Source: Geodermatophilus sabuli (GTDB lineage: Bacteria; Actinomycetota; Actinomycetes; Mycobacteriales; Geodermatophilaceae). Taken from it: a DNA stretch of 64,000 bases. The notes under the pieces were generated by a model that was not told the origin of the DNA, made no database searches, and saw only the letters and a list, made by a program, of their open reading frames with translations. The position numbers and the translations under genes were made by a program. Shown here piece by piece: positions 26,687 to 35,405 of the stretch (the stretch's first letter is position 1; each line of letters opens with the position of its first letter). Location of the stretch: NCBI RefSeq assembly GCF_010686765.1, contig NZ_JAAGWF010000010.1, forward strand, positions 124,001 to 188,000. The letters run 5' to 3'.

Positions 26687-27453
26687 CGGTCGCCCACGGA
26701 GTCGACGCTCTTGGGCCGGGACAGGCCCAGCATCGCGGCCTTGGTCAGCCCGCCGTCGACGGCGAGGGTCTGAGCGGTCACGTACCCGGCCTTGTCCGAG
26801 GCGAGGAACAGCACGGCGGCGGCGACGTCGTCGGCGGAACCGAGGCTGCCCAGCGGCACCTTGCCCTGCCGCAGCTCACGGATCTCCGGATCGGCGTAGA
26901 TGGGGTCGGACATGCCGGCCAGGATCAGTCCGGGGGCGACCGCGTTCACCCGGATGCCGAGCGGAGCCCACTCGAGCGCCATCTGCTCGGTGAGCATGAG
27001 GATCGCGGCCTTGGTGGCGGTGTAGGCGCCGGCGTTGGGTGCGGCGGCGATCCCGTTGACCGAGGAGATGTTGACGATCGCGCCGCCGCCGGCCTCCCCC
27101 ATGCGCCGCGCCGCGGCCCGCGACACCAGGAACGTGCCGGTGAGGTTGACGGTGAGGACGTCGGTCCAGTCGTCGGCGCTGAGGGACAGCAGCGGGCCGA
27201 AGCGCACCTGGCCGGCGTTGTTGACCACGAGGCCGGGCGCCTCCGGGAGCGCGGCGAACCCCGCCTCGATCGAGGCCTCGTCACCCACGTCGACGGTGGC
27301 GGCGACGGCGGCGTCCCCCAGCTCGGCCGCGACGGCGTCGGCCGCGGCCCGGTCGACGTCCCAGACCGCGACCCGGTACCCCTCCTTGACGGCGTGCCGG
27401 GCGATGACCGCACCGATCCCCCGGCCCGCTCCGGTGACGACTGCCCAGCTCAT
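26683..27453 (-). CDS. SDR family oxidoreductase
   Basis: A 256-residue short-chain dehydrogenase: TGAGRGIG (about 7-14), NNAG at about 87-90, catalytic ISSVNG...AYTATKAA, and C-terminal TLAVDGGLTKA. A non-standard tail (MLGLSRPKSVDSVGDR) follows. It lies between P450 (43 bases upstream) and the E1-alpha gene (four-base overlap), so it probably acts on the product of the P450. Confidence 0.92.
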   Translation of the reverse strand: MSWAVVTGAGRGIGAVIARHAVKEGYRVAVWDVDRAAADAVAAELGDAAVAATVDVGDEASIEAGFAALPEAPGLVVNNAGQVRFGPLLSLSADDWTDVLTVNLTGTFLVSRAAARRMGEAGGGAIVNISSVNGIAAAPNAGAYTATKAAILMLTEQMALEWAPLGIRVNAVAPGLILAGMSDPIYADPEIRELRQGKVPLGSLGSADDVAAAVLFLASDKAGYVTAQTLAVDGGLTKAAMLGLSRPKSVDSVGDR

Positions 27454-27496
27454 CTGCTTCTCCTACGGGACGGTGACCGACGCGGCCGGCCGGGGT

Positions 27497-28717
27497 TCAG
27501 GACGGGTCGAACAGGACCGGGTAGGTGCCGAAGTGGTCGCGCTTGGAGTGCGGGTCCTTCGTCGGTGGGTGGTCGGGGTCGGGCCGGACGCCGTGCCGCA
27601 GCAGCTCGCGCACCATGAGCGGCACGGTGCCCAGCACGTGGTCGGGGCCGCCGCCGGCCTCGTCGCGGGGAACGGTGCCGCCGTCGAGCTCCATGCCGAT
27701 GCAGGCGTGCATGCCGCCGCCGAAGGTGTGCCCCCACGGGGGGACGCCGTCGGGCACGGTCCGCAGCGGGTCGAACTCCTCGGCGTCGGCGCCGAACACC
27801 TCCGGGTCGCGGTTGGCCGCCCGGATGTCCATCACCACGACCGTCCCCGCCGGCACCACCCGCCCGTCGCGGAGGGTCACGTCGGCCAGCGCGCGCCGCT
27901 CGGCCACCGGGCTGGCCGGGTGCAGCCGGAACACCTCGTGCACGCAGCGCTGCACGAACCGGTCGTCGCCCAGCCGGCCGGCCAGGTCCGGGTGGCGCTG
28001 CCGCCAGCGCAGGATCTCGTCGGCGGCGTGGGTGAACGCGTCGGAGGTGCTGTGCGAGCCGGCCTGCAGGTAGAAGGCGACCTCGCGGAGCATCACCGTG
28101 CGGTCGGCGCCCAGCTCGTCGGCGTTGCGCACCATCGCCATCAGCACGTCGCGGGGCAGCTCGTCCTCGGGGACGGCGGGGTCGGCGGCCAGGGCCCGCC
28201 GGCGCTCGTAGGACGGGGTGAAGAACATGGCGTCGAAGCGGCCCAGGGCCTCCTCGACCTCGGCCCGCACCTGCGCGTGGTCCCGGGTGCTGTGCACCAG
28301 GGTGGCGCCCTCGCTGAACGTGACGGCGAACTGCTGCAGGGCGTCGGTCTCCTCGACCGAGCCGGTCGGGTGGTCGGCGCCGGCCACCCGCGCGGTCAGG
28401 TTCATCGTCGTCCGGTACCCGAGCTGGACCAGGTCCCCCCGCCCCGCGCGCAGGCTCGGGGCGAACGCCTCGTCGATGATCCGCGGGACCAGCTCGTCCT
28501 CCCAGAACCGGAAGGTGCCGCGGCGGAACAGCCGGTTCTCCACCCGCCGCCGGAGCTTGTGGGCGTCGCCGTGGAGGTCGAGGAGGGCGTCGCGCATGAC
28601 CACGCCGCCGGCGTCGTAGAGCCGCTGGCGGAGGTCGCGCTGCCGGAAGCCGTCCCAGAGCTCGGCGAAGGTGCTCAGCGTCAGCTGCGGTGTCTCCGTC
28701 AGCTGGTCGGCGGACAT
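27497..28717 (-). CDS. cytochrome P450
   Basis: A 406-residue soluble bacterial P450. The haem motif FGGGMHACIG holds Cys339. The I-helix region is AGSHSTSDAF, with Ser-Thr where AGxxT is usual. The K-helix ExxR pair is in EVFRLHP. It heads the operon with SDR and E1 alpha/beta. A ferredoxin and ferredoxin reductase elsewhere in the window (31.1 and 56 kb) could supply electrons. The overlapping divergent promoter region carries the 20-base operator at 28760-28779. A near relative is at 31.2-32.5 kb. Confidence 0.93.
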   Translation of the reverse strand: MSADQLTETPQLTLSTFAELWDGFRQRDLRQRLYDAGGVVMRDALLDLHGDAHKLRRRVENRLFRRGTFRFWEDELVPRIIDEAFAPSLRAGRGDLVQLGYRTTMNLTARVAGADHPTGSVEETDALQQFAVTFSEGATLVHSTRDHAQVRAEVEEALGRFDAMFFTPSYERRRALAADPAVPEDELPRDVLMAMVRNADELGADRTVMLREVAFYLQAGSHSTSDAFTHAADEILRWRQRHPDLAGRLGDDRFVQRCVHEVFRLHPASPVAERRALADVTLRDGRVVPAGTVVVMDIRAANRDPEVFGADAEEFDPLRTVPDGVPPWGHTFGGGMHACIGMELDGGTVPRDEAGGGPDHVLGTVPLMVRELLRHGVRPDPDHPPTKDPHSKRDHFGTYPVLFDPS

Positions 28718-28759
28718 GCGGCCTCCTCCGTTCGCGGGGACGACCGCGTCTCGGCATGC

Positions 28760-28787
28760 GGCGTCATACGCCTAACGACGCTAGTGT
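28760..28787. promoter_or_regulatory. 20-base inverted-repeat operator between P450 and amidohydrolase genes
   Basis: GGCGTCA-TACGCC-TAACGAC (28760-28779), intact half TAACGAC, other half one base off. TAGTGT at 28782-28787 is a -10-like hexamer for the plus-strand amidohydrolase gene. The P450 gene diverges from here. Confidence 0.5.
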
Positions 28788-28863
28788 GTCCCACGTCTCA
28801 CGTCCATGCCCTCGGCCCGTGAGGGTGCCGCACCGGGCCGTCCCCTGCAGCCCGAGGAGATCC

Positions 28864-29874
28864 ATGGCCGCCGACCCCGCCGCCCCGGTCATCGACGTCC
28901 ACGCGCACGCCGTCCTGCCCATGAGCCTGGGCGCGGCGGGAGCGGCCGGCCCCGAGCTCGGGACGGCGCCCGACGGGACGCCCTTCTACCGGGTGGGCGA
29001 CTACGTGCTGCGGGGCGTGCGGTACGAGGGCAGCGCCTTCATGGACGTCGACGTGCGGATCGCCGCGATGGACGCCGCCGGGATCGACGTCCAGCTGCTG
29101 TCCCCCAACCCGATCACCTACTTCGGCGACCTCGAGCCGGCCGCCGCGGCGGCGTACGCCCGGTCGCACAACGACGCCCTCGCCGAACTCGTCCGCGCCC
29201 ACCCGGGGCGGCTGCTGGGCGCCGCGCAGCTGCCGATGCAGGACCTCGACGCGGCGATCGGCGAGCTGGAGCGCTCGGTGCGCGAGGTCGGCCTGTCGGC
29301 GGCCTACGTCGACACCGACCCCGGCCGGACGCTCGACGACCCCGCCCTGGACGCCTTCTACGAGGCGGTGGTCGACCTCGACGTCCCGCTGTTCGTGCAC
29401 CCCTCGCCGCTGGGCAGCACCGGCCCGGCCGACGACCCGCGGCTGCGTCGCTTCGACCTCGACCTGCTGCTGGGCTTCGCCTACGACGAGACCCTCGCCG
29501 TCGCCGCGCTCGTCTTCGGCGGGGTGCTGGAGCGCCACCCGCGGCTGGACGTGTGCCTGTCCCACGGCGGCGGCGTCACCGCCTACGTGGCGGGCCGCTT
29601 CGGGCGGGCCGCGGCGGTCCCCCGCGCCTGGGTGCCGGAGTTCCTCCGCGAGCACGGGGTGGAGCACTACCTGCGCCGGCTGTGGCTGGACACCCACGTG
29701 CACAGCCGCGAATCCCTCGACCTGCTCACCGGGGTGGCCGGCACCGACCGGCTGGTGTTCGGCACCAACTTCGCCGGCTGGGACGCCGGCGGCGCCCACG
29801 CTGTGGAGGAGGTGGCGCACCTGGCCCCGGTGCTGTCGGCCAACGCCCGCCGGCTGCTGCGCCTGGACCGCTGA
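28864..29874 (+). CDS. amidohydrolase_2 family protein (ACMSD-like decarboxylase/hydrolase)
   Basis: A 336-residue TIM-barrel metalloenzyme. The metal motif HxH is in IDVHAHAVLP; later ligand positions are VHPSPLG (His), CLSHGGGV (His) and FGTNFAGWD (Asp, with N in place of the usual D in FGSD). Sequences of this type include aminocarboxymuconate-semialdehyde decarboxylase and aromatic carboxylate decarboxylases. GAGGAG precedes the ATG at 28864. It is alone on its strand between the two P450 operons and ends in a hairpin shared with the convergent SDR. Confidence 0.86.
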   Translation: MAADPAAPVIDVHAHAVLPMSLGAAGAAGPELGTAPDGTPFYRVGDYVLRGVRYEGSAFMDVDVRIAAMDAAGIDVQLLSPNPITYFGDLEPAAAAAYARSHNDALAELVRAHPGRLLGAAQLPMQDLDAAIGELERSVREVGLSAAYVDTDPGRTLDDPALDAFYEAVVDLDVPLFVHPSPLGSTGPADDPRLRRFDLDLLLGFAYDETLAVAALVFGGVLERHPRLDVCLSHGGGVTAYVAGRFGRAAAVPRAWVPEFLREHGVEHYLRRLWLDTHVHSRESLDLLTGVAGTDRLVFGTNFAGWDAGGAHAVEEVAHLAPVLSANARRLLRLDR

Positions 29875-29908
29875 CCCGGGGGCAGACACGGGCGTCCCTG
29901 CCCCCGGG
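29875..29908. terminator. bidirectional hairpin terminator
   Basis: Arms CCCGGGGGCAG (29875-29885) and CTGCCCCCGGG (29898-29908) match perfectly over 11 bases around a 12-base loop, between convergent stops. Confidence 0.75.
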
Positions 29909-29910
29909 GG

Positions 29911-30657
29911 TCAGAGCAGGCCCTGGTGGACGCCGCCGTCGACGGGCAGCGCGACCCCGGTGACGTACCGGGCGGGTTCGGAGCAGAGGAAGGCGACCGC
30001 CGCGCCGAAGTCCTCGGGGCGACCCAGTGCCCGGGCCGGGATGGACTCGACCTGCGCGGCCAGGCCCTCCCCGTAGACCGCCTCCACCCGCTCGGTCTCG
30101 TGCAGGCCGGGCTGGATGCTGTTGACCGTCACCCCGTCCGCGGCGACCTCGCGGGCGAGGGTCTTGAGGAAGCCCGTGGCGCCGGCCCGCGCGGTGTTGG
30201 ACAGGATCAGCGTGCCGATCGGCTGGCGGACCGCGATCGAGGTGATCGCGACGACCCGCCCCCACCCCCGCTCGCGCATGGCCGGGACGGCGGCCAGGCA
30301 CATCCGAACGACCGACAGCAGGTTGAGGTCCAGGGCGGCCGGATAGTCCTCGGCCCGCGCGGTGGCGAACGTGCCCGGCGGGGGGCCGGGGGCGTTGGCC
30401 ACCAGGACGTCGACCCCGCCCATGACCTCCTGGGCGTCGCGCACGAAGCGCTCGGCGCCGTCCGGGTCGGACAGGTCGGCGACCACCCACGACGCGCCGG
30501 CGCCCAGGCGGTCGGCCGCGGCCTCCGCGCGTCCGGCGTCGCTGCCGCAGATGGTGACCGTGGCGCCCTCGGCCAGCAGGGCCGCCGCACTGGCGAACCC
30601 CAGCCCGCTGGTGGCGGCGGCGACGGCCGCCCGCCGGCCGTGCAGTCCGAGGTCCAC
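29911..30657 (-). CDS. SDR family oxidoreductase
   Basis: A 248-residue short-chain dehydrogenase with an atypical cofactor loop (AAATSGLGFASA in place of TGxxxGIG). The catalytic segment AITSIAVRQ...LSNTARAG has Asn-Thr where Tyr would be expected, so the classical Tyr-x3-Lys is not obvious. It resembles the SDR subgroup that includes 3-oxoacyl-ACP-reductase-like proteins with such changes. The C-terminus GVALPVDGGVHQGLL is regular. The GTG at 30657 is five bases after the Dabb gene stop. Activity should not be assumed. Confidence 0.8.
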   Translation of the reverse strand: MDLGLHGRRAAVAAATSGLGFASAAALLAEGATVTICGSDAGRAEAAADRLGAGASWVVADLSDPDGAERFVRDAQEVMGGVDVLVANAPGPPPGTFATARAEDYPAALDLNLLSVVRMCLAAVPAMRERGWGRVVAITSIAVRQPIGTLILSNTARAGATGFLKTLAREVAADGVTVNSIQPGLHETERVEAVYGEGLAAQVESIPARALGRPEDFGAAVAFLCSEPARYVTGVALPVDGGVHQGLL

Positions 30658-30662
30658 GCGGA

Positions 30663-30956
30663 CTACAGCTCGTGCTGGACGGCGCAGCGCCGCTCGAGGA
30701 TCGGCCGCACGTGGTCCCGGAGCGCGGCCAGGTGCCGCTCGTCGGCGGCGTAGGCGGCGTAGGTCTCCCGGTCGGGGAGGTCGACGACGACGACCGCGTT
30801 CCCGTTGCCCTCGGCCAGGCCGGCGTCCACGCCGAGGGTCAGGGTGCCGTACTCGCGGCAGTCCTCCCCCCACTGCCGCAGCGCCGCGAGGGCTCCCTCG
30901 CGCTGCTCGGGGGTGGACTCGGAGGTCCAGGTGAACACCACGACGTGACGGAACAC
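30663..30956 (-). CDS. Dabb (stress-responsive A/B barrel) domain protein
   Basis: A 97-residue protein with the Dabb ferredoxin-like fold: MFRHVVVFTWTSESTPEQRE at the start, LTLGVDAGLAEGN in the middle and YAAYAADERHLAALRDHVRPI split by conserved residues at the end. Family members include polyketide cyclases and proteins of unknown function. It is between ferredoxin (42 bases upstream) and SDR (5 bases downstream) in a P450 operon, so an accessory role on a P450 product is possible. Confidence 0.85.
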   Translation of the reverse strand: MFRHVVVFTWTSESTPEQREGALAALRQWGEDCREYGTLTLGVDAGLAEGNGNAVVVVDLPDRETYAAYAADERHLAALRDHVRPILERRCAVQHEL

Positions 30957-30998
30957 GGGACGAGGACTCCTCGGCTCGGGGACGGGCGGGCGGCGCGC

Positions 30999-31220
30999 TC
31001 AGTCGAGGTCGATCGGCTCGCCCTGTCCGCCGTACACCGTGATGGCGCCCGAGGGGCAGTTGCGCGCCACGGCGACCAGGAACCCGTCGTCCACCGTCGG
31101 CGTCGGGTCCACCGCCTCGGCGAGCTCGTCGTCGTCGAACCGGAACACCGCGGGGGCGTCGGCGACGCACTTGCCGGAGCTGATGCAGATCTCCTTGTCC
31201 ACGGACACGGTGTGCGGCAT
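30999..31220 (-). CDS. 3Fe-4S type ferredoxin
   Basis: A 73-residue ferredoxin with Cys12, Cys18 and Cys55 (C-x5-C-x36-C-P), the three-cysteine pattern of actinobacterial P450-associated 3Fe-4S ferredoxins. The usual central Cys of a 4Fe-4S motif is replaced (CISSGKC). It lies 13 bases downstream of a P450 gene and should pass electrons to one or both P450s. The likely reductase is at 55.9-57.1 kb. Confidence 0.93.
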   Translation of the reverse strand: MPHTVSVDKEICISSGKCVADAPAVFRFDDDELAEAVDPTPTVDDGFLVAVARNCPSGAITVYGGQGEPIDLD

Positions 31221-31233
31221 CGGGTCCCTCCCG

Positions 31234-32457
31234 TCAGCCCGCGCGGCCCAGGAGCACCGGGTAGGTGCCCCAGTAGGGCCGGGCGGTGTTGGCGTCGCGC
31301 TGCGGCGGATCGGCCGGGTCGCGCCGCACCCCCTCGGTGAACATCCGCTGCACCGCACCGGTGACCAGGCCGAACAGGTGGGTGTCCGGGTCGACCTCGC
31401 CCAGGGGGACGACGCCGGCGGCCAGGTCCTGCCCGATGCAGACGTGCATGCCGCCGCCGAAGCTCAGCCCGAACGGCCCGACGCCGGAGGGCAGCGCCCG
31501 GTACGGGTCGAACTCCGCCGCGGTCGGGCCGAAGACCGCCGGGTCGCGGTTGACCGCGGCCAGGTCGATGACCAGCTTGCCGCCCTTGGGGACGTGCACC
31601 CCGGACTTGAGCGTCACGTCCTCGAGCGCCCAGCGCATCCCGATCGGGCTGGAGGGGTTGAGCCGCACCGTCTCGTGGATGCAGCGCTGCACGAACAGCG
31701 GGTCGCCCACGACCCTTCCGGCGTCCTCGGGGTGGGCCTCCACCCAGGACAGGATGTGGTCGATCGAGCGCACGAACGCCGTCGCGCTGGTGTGCGCCCC
31801 GGCGAGCAGCACGAAGGCGATCTCCCGGCGCAGGACCTCGTGGGGCAGCCGCAGCTCGCCCTCGGAGCGCAGCAGCACGGTCAGGACGTCGCGCGGCACC
31901 TCGCTCTCGGGGATCTCCCCCGCGGCCAGGCGGGCCAGCGCCTCGCGGCGGCGGGCGACCGACGGCGCGAGGAACTCCTCGTCCCACTCGAGCAGGCCGG
32001 CGGCGATGGCCTGCCGCTGCACGTCCTTGTCCCGGGTGGAGTGCGCGAGGGTGGCGCCCTCGATGAACACCATCATGTAGTCGTAGAGCCGCGCGGTCTC
32101 CTCCGCGGTGCCCTGCGGCCGGTCCACGCCCGCGGTCAGCGCGGCCAGGTTGAGCATCAGCTCGTGCCCGAGGTGGACCAGGTCGACCCGTCCGGCGGCC
32201 ACGTGCGGCGCCAGCGTCTGGTCGGTGACGGCCGGGAAGAGCTCGCGCTCGTAGTGGTCGAAGGTCTCCCGGCGGAAGCTGCGGTTCTCCACCCGGCGCC
32301 GGGCGCGGTGCTCGTCCCCGTGCAGGTTGACGAGGACGTCGGCCATGATCACCTCGCCCTCGTCGTACAGGGCCTGCCGCAGGTCCTTCTGGCGGTAGGC
32401 GTCCTTGGCGTCGGCGAAGGTCTGGATCGTCACGACGTCCAGCGCGGGTGCAGCCAT
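31234..32457 (-). CDS. cytochrome P450
   Basis: A 407-residue soluble P450. The haem motif FGGGMHVCIG holds Cys340, the I-helix is LLAGAHTSATAF (AGxHT), and ExxR is in HETVRLNP. Overall it resembles the P450 at 27.5 kb (both share FRRxTF and LVHLGHEL/LVQLGYRT positions), so a duplication within the region is likely. It heads an operon with ferredoxin, Dabb protein and SDR. Confidence 0.94.
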   Translation of the reverse strand: MAAPALDVVTIQTFADAKDAYRQKDLRQALYDEGEVIMADVLVNLHGDEHRARRRVENRSFRRETFDHYERELFPAVTDQTLAPHVAAGRVDLVHLGHELMLNLAALTAGVDRPQGTAEETARLYDYMMVFIEGATLAHSTRDKDVQRQAIAAGLLEWDEEFLAPSVARRREALARLAAGEIPESEVPRDVLTVLLRSEGELRLPHEVLRREIAFVLLAGAHTSATAFVRSIDHILSWVEAHPEDAGRVVGDPLFVQRCIHETVRLNPSSPIGMRWALEDVTLKSGVHVPKGGKLVIDLAAVNRDPAVFGPTAAEFDPYRALPSGVGPFGLSFGGGMHVCIGQDLAAGVVPLGEVDPDTHLFGLVTGAVQRMFTEGVRRDPADPPQRDANTARPYWGTYPVLLGRAG

Positions 32458-32499
32458 CGGGACTCCTCGGGTGTGACCTGCGTCGCTTCCCAGCCTGTA

Positions 32500-32519
32500 G
32501 TAGTTAGTCTTCTCACGTC
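32500..32519. promoter_or_regulatory. degenerate 20-base operator between P450 and ThuA genes
   Basis: GTAGTTA-GTCTTC-TCACGTC resembles the 54289 copy (13 of 20 bases). TAGTCT at 32505-32510 is a -10-like hexamer for the plus-strand ThuA gene, which starts at 32535. Confidence 0.35.
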
Positions 32520-32534
32520 AAGGAGGAGGCGTTC

Positions 32535-33257
32535 GTGGACGGTCAGCAGCTCGGGCCCGCGGTCATCGTCTCCGGAGGGGTGGCGCACGACTTCCCGGCC
32601 ACCTCGGCGGAGCTGGCGCGGGTCCTCACCGGGGCCGGGTTCACCCCCACGGTCACCGAGGACGTCGAGGCCGCGCTCACCGGGCTGGCCGGCGGAGGTC
32701 CCCGCCCGCTGCTCGTGCTCGACCTGCTCCGCTGGACCATGCAGGTGGAGCGCTACGCCCACCTGCGCGAGCAGTGGTCCATCTCGCTGTCCACGGAGGC
32801 GCGCGCGGCGCTCAGCGGGCACGTGCACGCCGGGGGCGGGTTGCTGGCCATGCACGGAGCCAGCATCTGCTTCGACGACTGGCCGGGGTGGCGGGACCTG
32901 CTCGGCGGCGTGTGGCGGTGGGACCGGTCCACGCACCCGCCCCTGGACGGCCCGGTACGGGTCACGGTCGCCACCGACCGCCATCCGCTCGTCGCCGGGA
33001 TCGCGGACTTCGACGTCGTGGACGAGGTCTACGGGTTCCTCGACCGGACCGACGACGTGGTGGGCTTGGCCTCCTCGCCGCACGGCGGCACCGACCACCC
33101 GCTGCTGTGGGCCCGGGAGGTGGGCGCCGGCCGGGTGGTCTACGACGCGCTCGGTCACCACGTGCCCTCGTACGCCGTCCCGGAGCACCGCCGGATCGTG
33201 GCGCGAGCCGCGCGCTGGGCGGTGGGCGCTCAGCCGGACGGCGGCCCGCTCGGCTGA
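32535..33257 (+). CDS. ThuA domain protein (glutamine amidotransferase-like fold)
   Basis: A 240-residue ThuA-like protein. Seen are VIVSGGVAHDFPAT, GGGLLAMHGA (nucleophile-elbow position with His rather than Cys) and VDEVYGFLDR; this domain occurs in trehalose utilisation proteins and in sugar-oxidation clusters beside Gfo/Idh/MocA oxidoreductases. AGGAGGAGG precedes the GTG. Its 3' end overlaps the convergent Gfo/Idh/MocA gene by 28 bases. The reaction is not known. Confidence 0.85.
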   Translation: MDGQQLGPAVIVSGGVAHDFPATSAELARVLTGAGFTPTVTEDVEAALTGLAGGGPRPLLVLDLLRWTMQVERYAHLREQWSISLSTEARAALSGHVHAGGGLLAMHGASICFDDWPGWRDLLGGVWRWDRSTHPPLDGPVRVTVATDRHPLVAGIADFDVVDEVYGFLDRTDDVVGLASSPHGGTDHPLLWAREVGAGRVVYDALGHHVPSYAVPEHRRIVARAARWAVGAQPDGGPLG

Positions 33258-34342
33258 CCCCCGTCGACGGCGTCGGCCAGCTCCAGCAGCCGCAGCCCGT
33301 CGGCGAACGTCGGCAGCTGCGCGCGGGCGGCGGCCGCGGCCGGGTCCCCGCCGTCGAGGAGCACCCCGGCCAGCCGGCGCACCAGCCGGGCGAAGGGCAG
33401 GGTCGCGGCGTCGGGGGCCAGCTCGGGGAGGTCGTCGCCGGGGCCGGGCCGCGGGCGGATCTCGACCAGCTCGGCGTCCTCGGCGCGGGCGCCGGCCAGC
33501 CGCACCGGGAAGTGCCCGGTGTGCCCGGCCGCCGTCGCCACGAGGGCACCGGCGCTGCCGTAGGCGGCCAGCCGCCAGCCCGAGCCGTGCCAGGCCACCC
33601 ACGAGGTGTGCACCGAGACCACCGCGCCGCCGGGCAGCCGGCCGGTGAACGCCACGCTGTCCCGGCTGGTCGCCGCGAGCTCGCCCTCGGGCGTCGGCCA
33701 CACCGGACGGCGGGTGGCCGCGGTGCCCTGCACGCCGGAGAGCTCCCCGAACAGCCACTGCACCAGGTCGACGGAGTGCAGGCCGTGGATCCGCAGGCTG
33801 CTGGCGCCGGACCCCGCGTCCGCGCACCACAGGGACGACGGCACGCGCTCGGGCCGGGTGAACGTCGGGTAGAAGGCGCGCACCTCGACGTTCTCCAGCG
33901 TCCCGAGGAACCCCTCGTCGACCAGCCGGCGGAACTCGGCCAGGCCGGGCCAGAACCGCGACTGCATGTCGACCAGGCCCAGGCGGCCGGCCCGCTGCGC
34001 GGCGGCGGCCATCGCCGCGCCGTCGGCCACCGACGCGGCCAGGGGTGCCTCGCACAGGACGTGCTTGCCCGCCGCCAGCGCCGCCTCCGCCATGCCGCGG
34101 TGCCGGCTGGGCCGGGTGGCGACGTCGACGAGGTCCACCTCCGGGTCGGCGCACAGCCGTTCGAAGCCGACGTGTGCCCGTGGCACGCCGAAGCGCCGCG
34201 CGACGGCCTCGGCGGTCTCGGCGTGCGCGGTCGCGACCGCCACGACCTCGACCTCGGGCAGCGCCGCGTAGGCCGGCAGGTGGGTGCCGGCCGCGTAGCT
34301 GGCCCCCACGACCCCGATCCGCAGCCGCGGGCCCCCGGTCAC
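33230..34342 (-). CDS. Gfo/Idh/MocA family oxidoreductase
   Basis: A 370-residue NAD(P)-dependent oxidoreductase. The Rossmann motif IGVVGASYAAGTHLPAY lies near 10-25, the EKP motif is changed to CEAPLA (Glu-Ala-Pro, so the usual Lys is missing), and the substrate domain follows with HGLHSVDLVQWLFG. Loss of the EKP lysine may change or abolish the usual hydride-transfer chemistry. It is the last gene of a nine-gene operon, its GTG overlapping the preceding luciferase-like gene (GTGA). Confidence 0.88.
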   Translation of the reverse strand: MTGGPRLRIGVVGASYAAGTHLPAYAALPEVEVVAVATAHAETAEAVARRFGVPRAHVGFERLCADPEVDLVDVATRPSRHRGMAEAALAAGKHVLCEAPLAASVADGAAMAAAAQRAGRLGLVDMQSRFWPGLAEFRRLVDEGFLGTLENVEVRAFYPTFTRPERVPSSLWCADAGSGASSLRIHGLHSVDLVQWLFGELSGVQGTAATRRPVWPTPEGELAATSRDSVAFTGRLPGGAVVSVHTSWVAWHGSGWRLAAYGSAGALVATAAGHTGHFPVRLAGARAEDAELVEIRPRPGPGDDLPELAPDAATLPFARLVRRLAGVLLDGGDPAAAAARAQLPTFADGLRLLELADAVDGGQPSGPPSG

Positions 34343-35352
34343 GCGACCGGTGCGGCCGCGACAGCCGGGGCGACCTCGGCCGCGAACAGCTCCATCGCGG
34401 CCAGGACCGACTCGTGCGAGGGGCCGGTCGGGTAGCGGAAGACCAGGAGGAAGTCGTCGACGCCCACCTCGTCGGTGAACCGGCGGATCGTCTGCGCGCA
34501 CTCCTCCGGCGTCCCGAAGACGAAGCGGTCCCGGACGAACTCCGCGAGCGTGATCTGGTCGGCCGAGGTGACGCCGGGGAGGTCGGTGATCGCGCCGTAG
34601 TCGAACAGCGTCCGTGCCATGGCCAGTGCCGTGGCGCCGAACTCGGCCTCGGCCCGCTCCCGGTCGTGGGACGGCCAGCAGAACCGGATGGAGGTCACGT
34701 GCGGGGTGCGGCCGGCCTCCCGCGCGGCGGCCCGGTAGGTGTCGGCCATGCCCCGCATCGTGTCCAGCGACATCAGCGCGTTGGTGATCCACCCGTCCCC
34801 GAGCCGGCCCGCCCGGCGCAGCCCGCCGGGCGACCAGGCGGCCAGGTGCAGCGGCACCCCGCCGTCCTGCAGCGGGCGCGGGATGACGCTGACGTCGTCG
34901 AAGGCGTACACCTCGCCGCGGAAGGAGAAGCGCTCCTCGGTCCAGGCCGAGCGCAGGATGCGCGCGCTCTCGTCGAACCGCGTCGCCCGCTCCTCCCAGG
35001 GCACGCCGACGGTCGTGTAGTCGACCGGCAGGTAGCCGGCCCCGACCCCGAGCCAGGCCCGGCCGCCGGAGAGCTGGTCGAGGGTGGCGACGTCCTGGGC
35101 CAGCTCCACCGGGTTGTACAGCGGGGAGATCGCGATGGCGGTGCCCACGCGGACCCGCTGGGTGCGGGCCGCGATGGCGAACGACAGCGGGACAGGCGAG
35201 CCGAAGTACTCGTCGGAGTACTTGTGCTCGGTGGTGAGCGCGGCGTCGAAGCCCAGCCGGTCGGCGGCCTCGGCCTGCGCCAGGATCTCCTGGAGGGTCT
35301 GGTGCGGCGGGCCCGTCACCAGGCCCTGCGTGAACAGCACTCCGAAACCCAT
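34339..35352 (-). CDS. LLM class flavin-dependent oxidoreductase
   Basis: A 337-residue luciferase-like monooxygenase: GFGVLFTQGLVTGPPHQ at the N-terminus, DRLGFDAALTTEHKYS (the EH pair of FMN-type enzymes), VRVGTAIAISPLYNPVELAQ, and WLGVGAGYLPVDYTTVGV. Such enzymes insert oxygen into ketones or C=C bonds, given a flavin reductase; none is obvious nearby. It lies between the VOC protein (53 bases upstream) and the Gfo/Idh/MocA gene. Confidence 0.9.
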   Translation of the reverse strand: MGFGVLFTQGLVTGPPHQTLQEILAQAEAADRLGFDAALTTEHKYSDEYFGSPVPLSFAIAARTQRVRVGTAIAISPLYNPVELAQDVATLDQLSGGRAWLGVGAGYLPVDYTTVGVPWEERATRFDESARILRSAWTEERFSFRGEVYAFDDVSVIPRPLQDGGVPLHLAAWSPGGLRRAGRLGDGWITNALMSLDTMRGMADTYRAAAREAGRTPHVTSIRFCWPSHDRERAEAEFGATALAMARTLFDYGAITDLPGVTSADQITLAEFVRDRFVFGTPEECAQTIRRFTDEVGVDDFLLVFRYPTGPSHESVLAAMELFAAEVAPAVAAAPVA

Positions 35353-35405
35353 GACAGCTCCTCGTGTTCGGCGGGTCCCCGGCCCGCGGCGGGCCGGGGT
35401 CGGGC

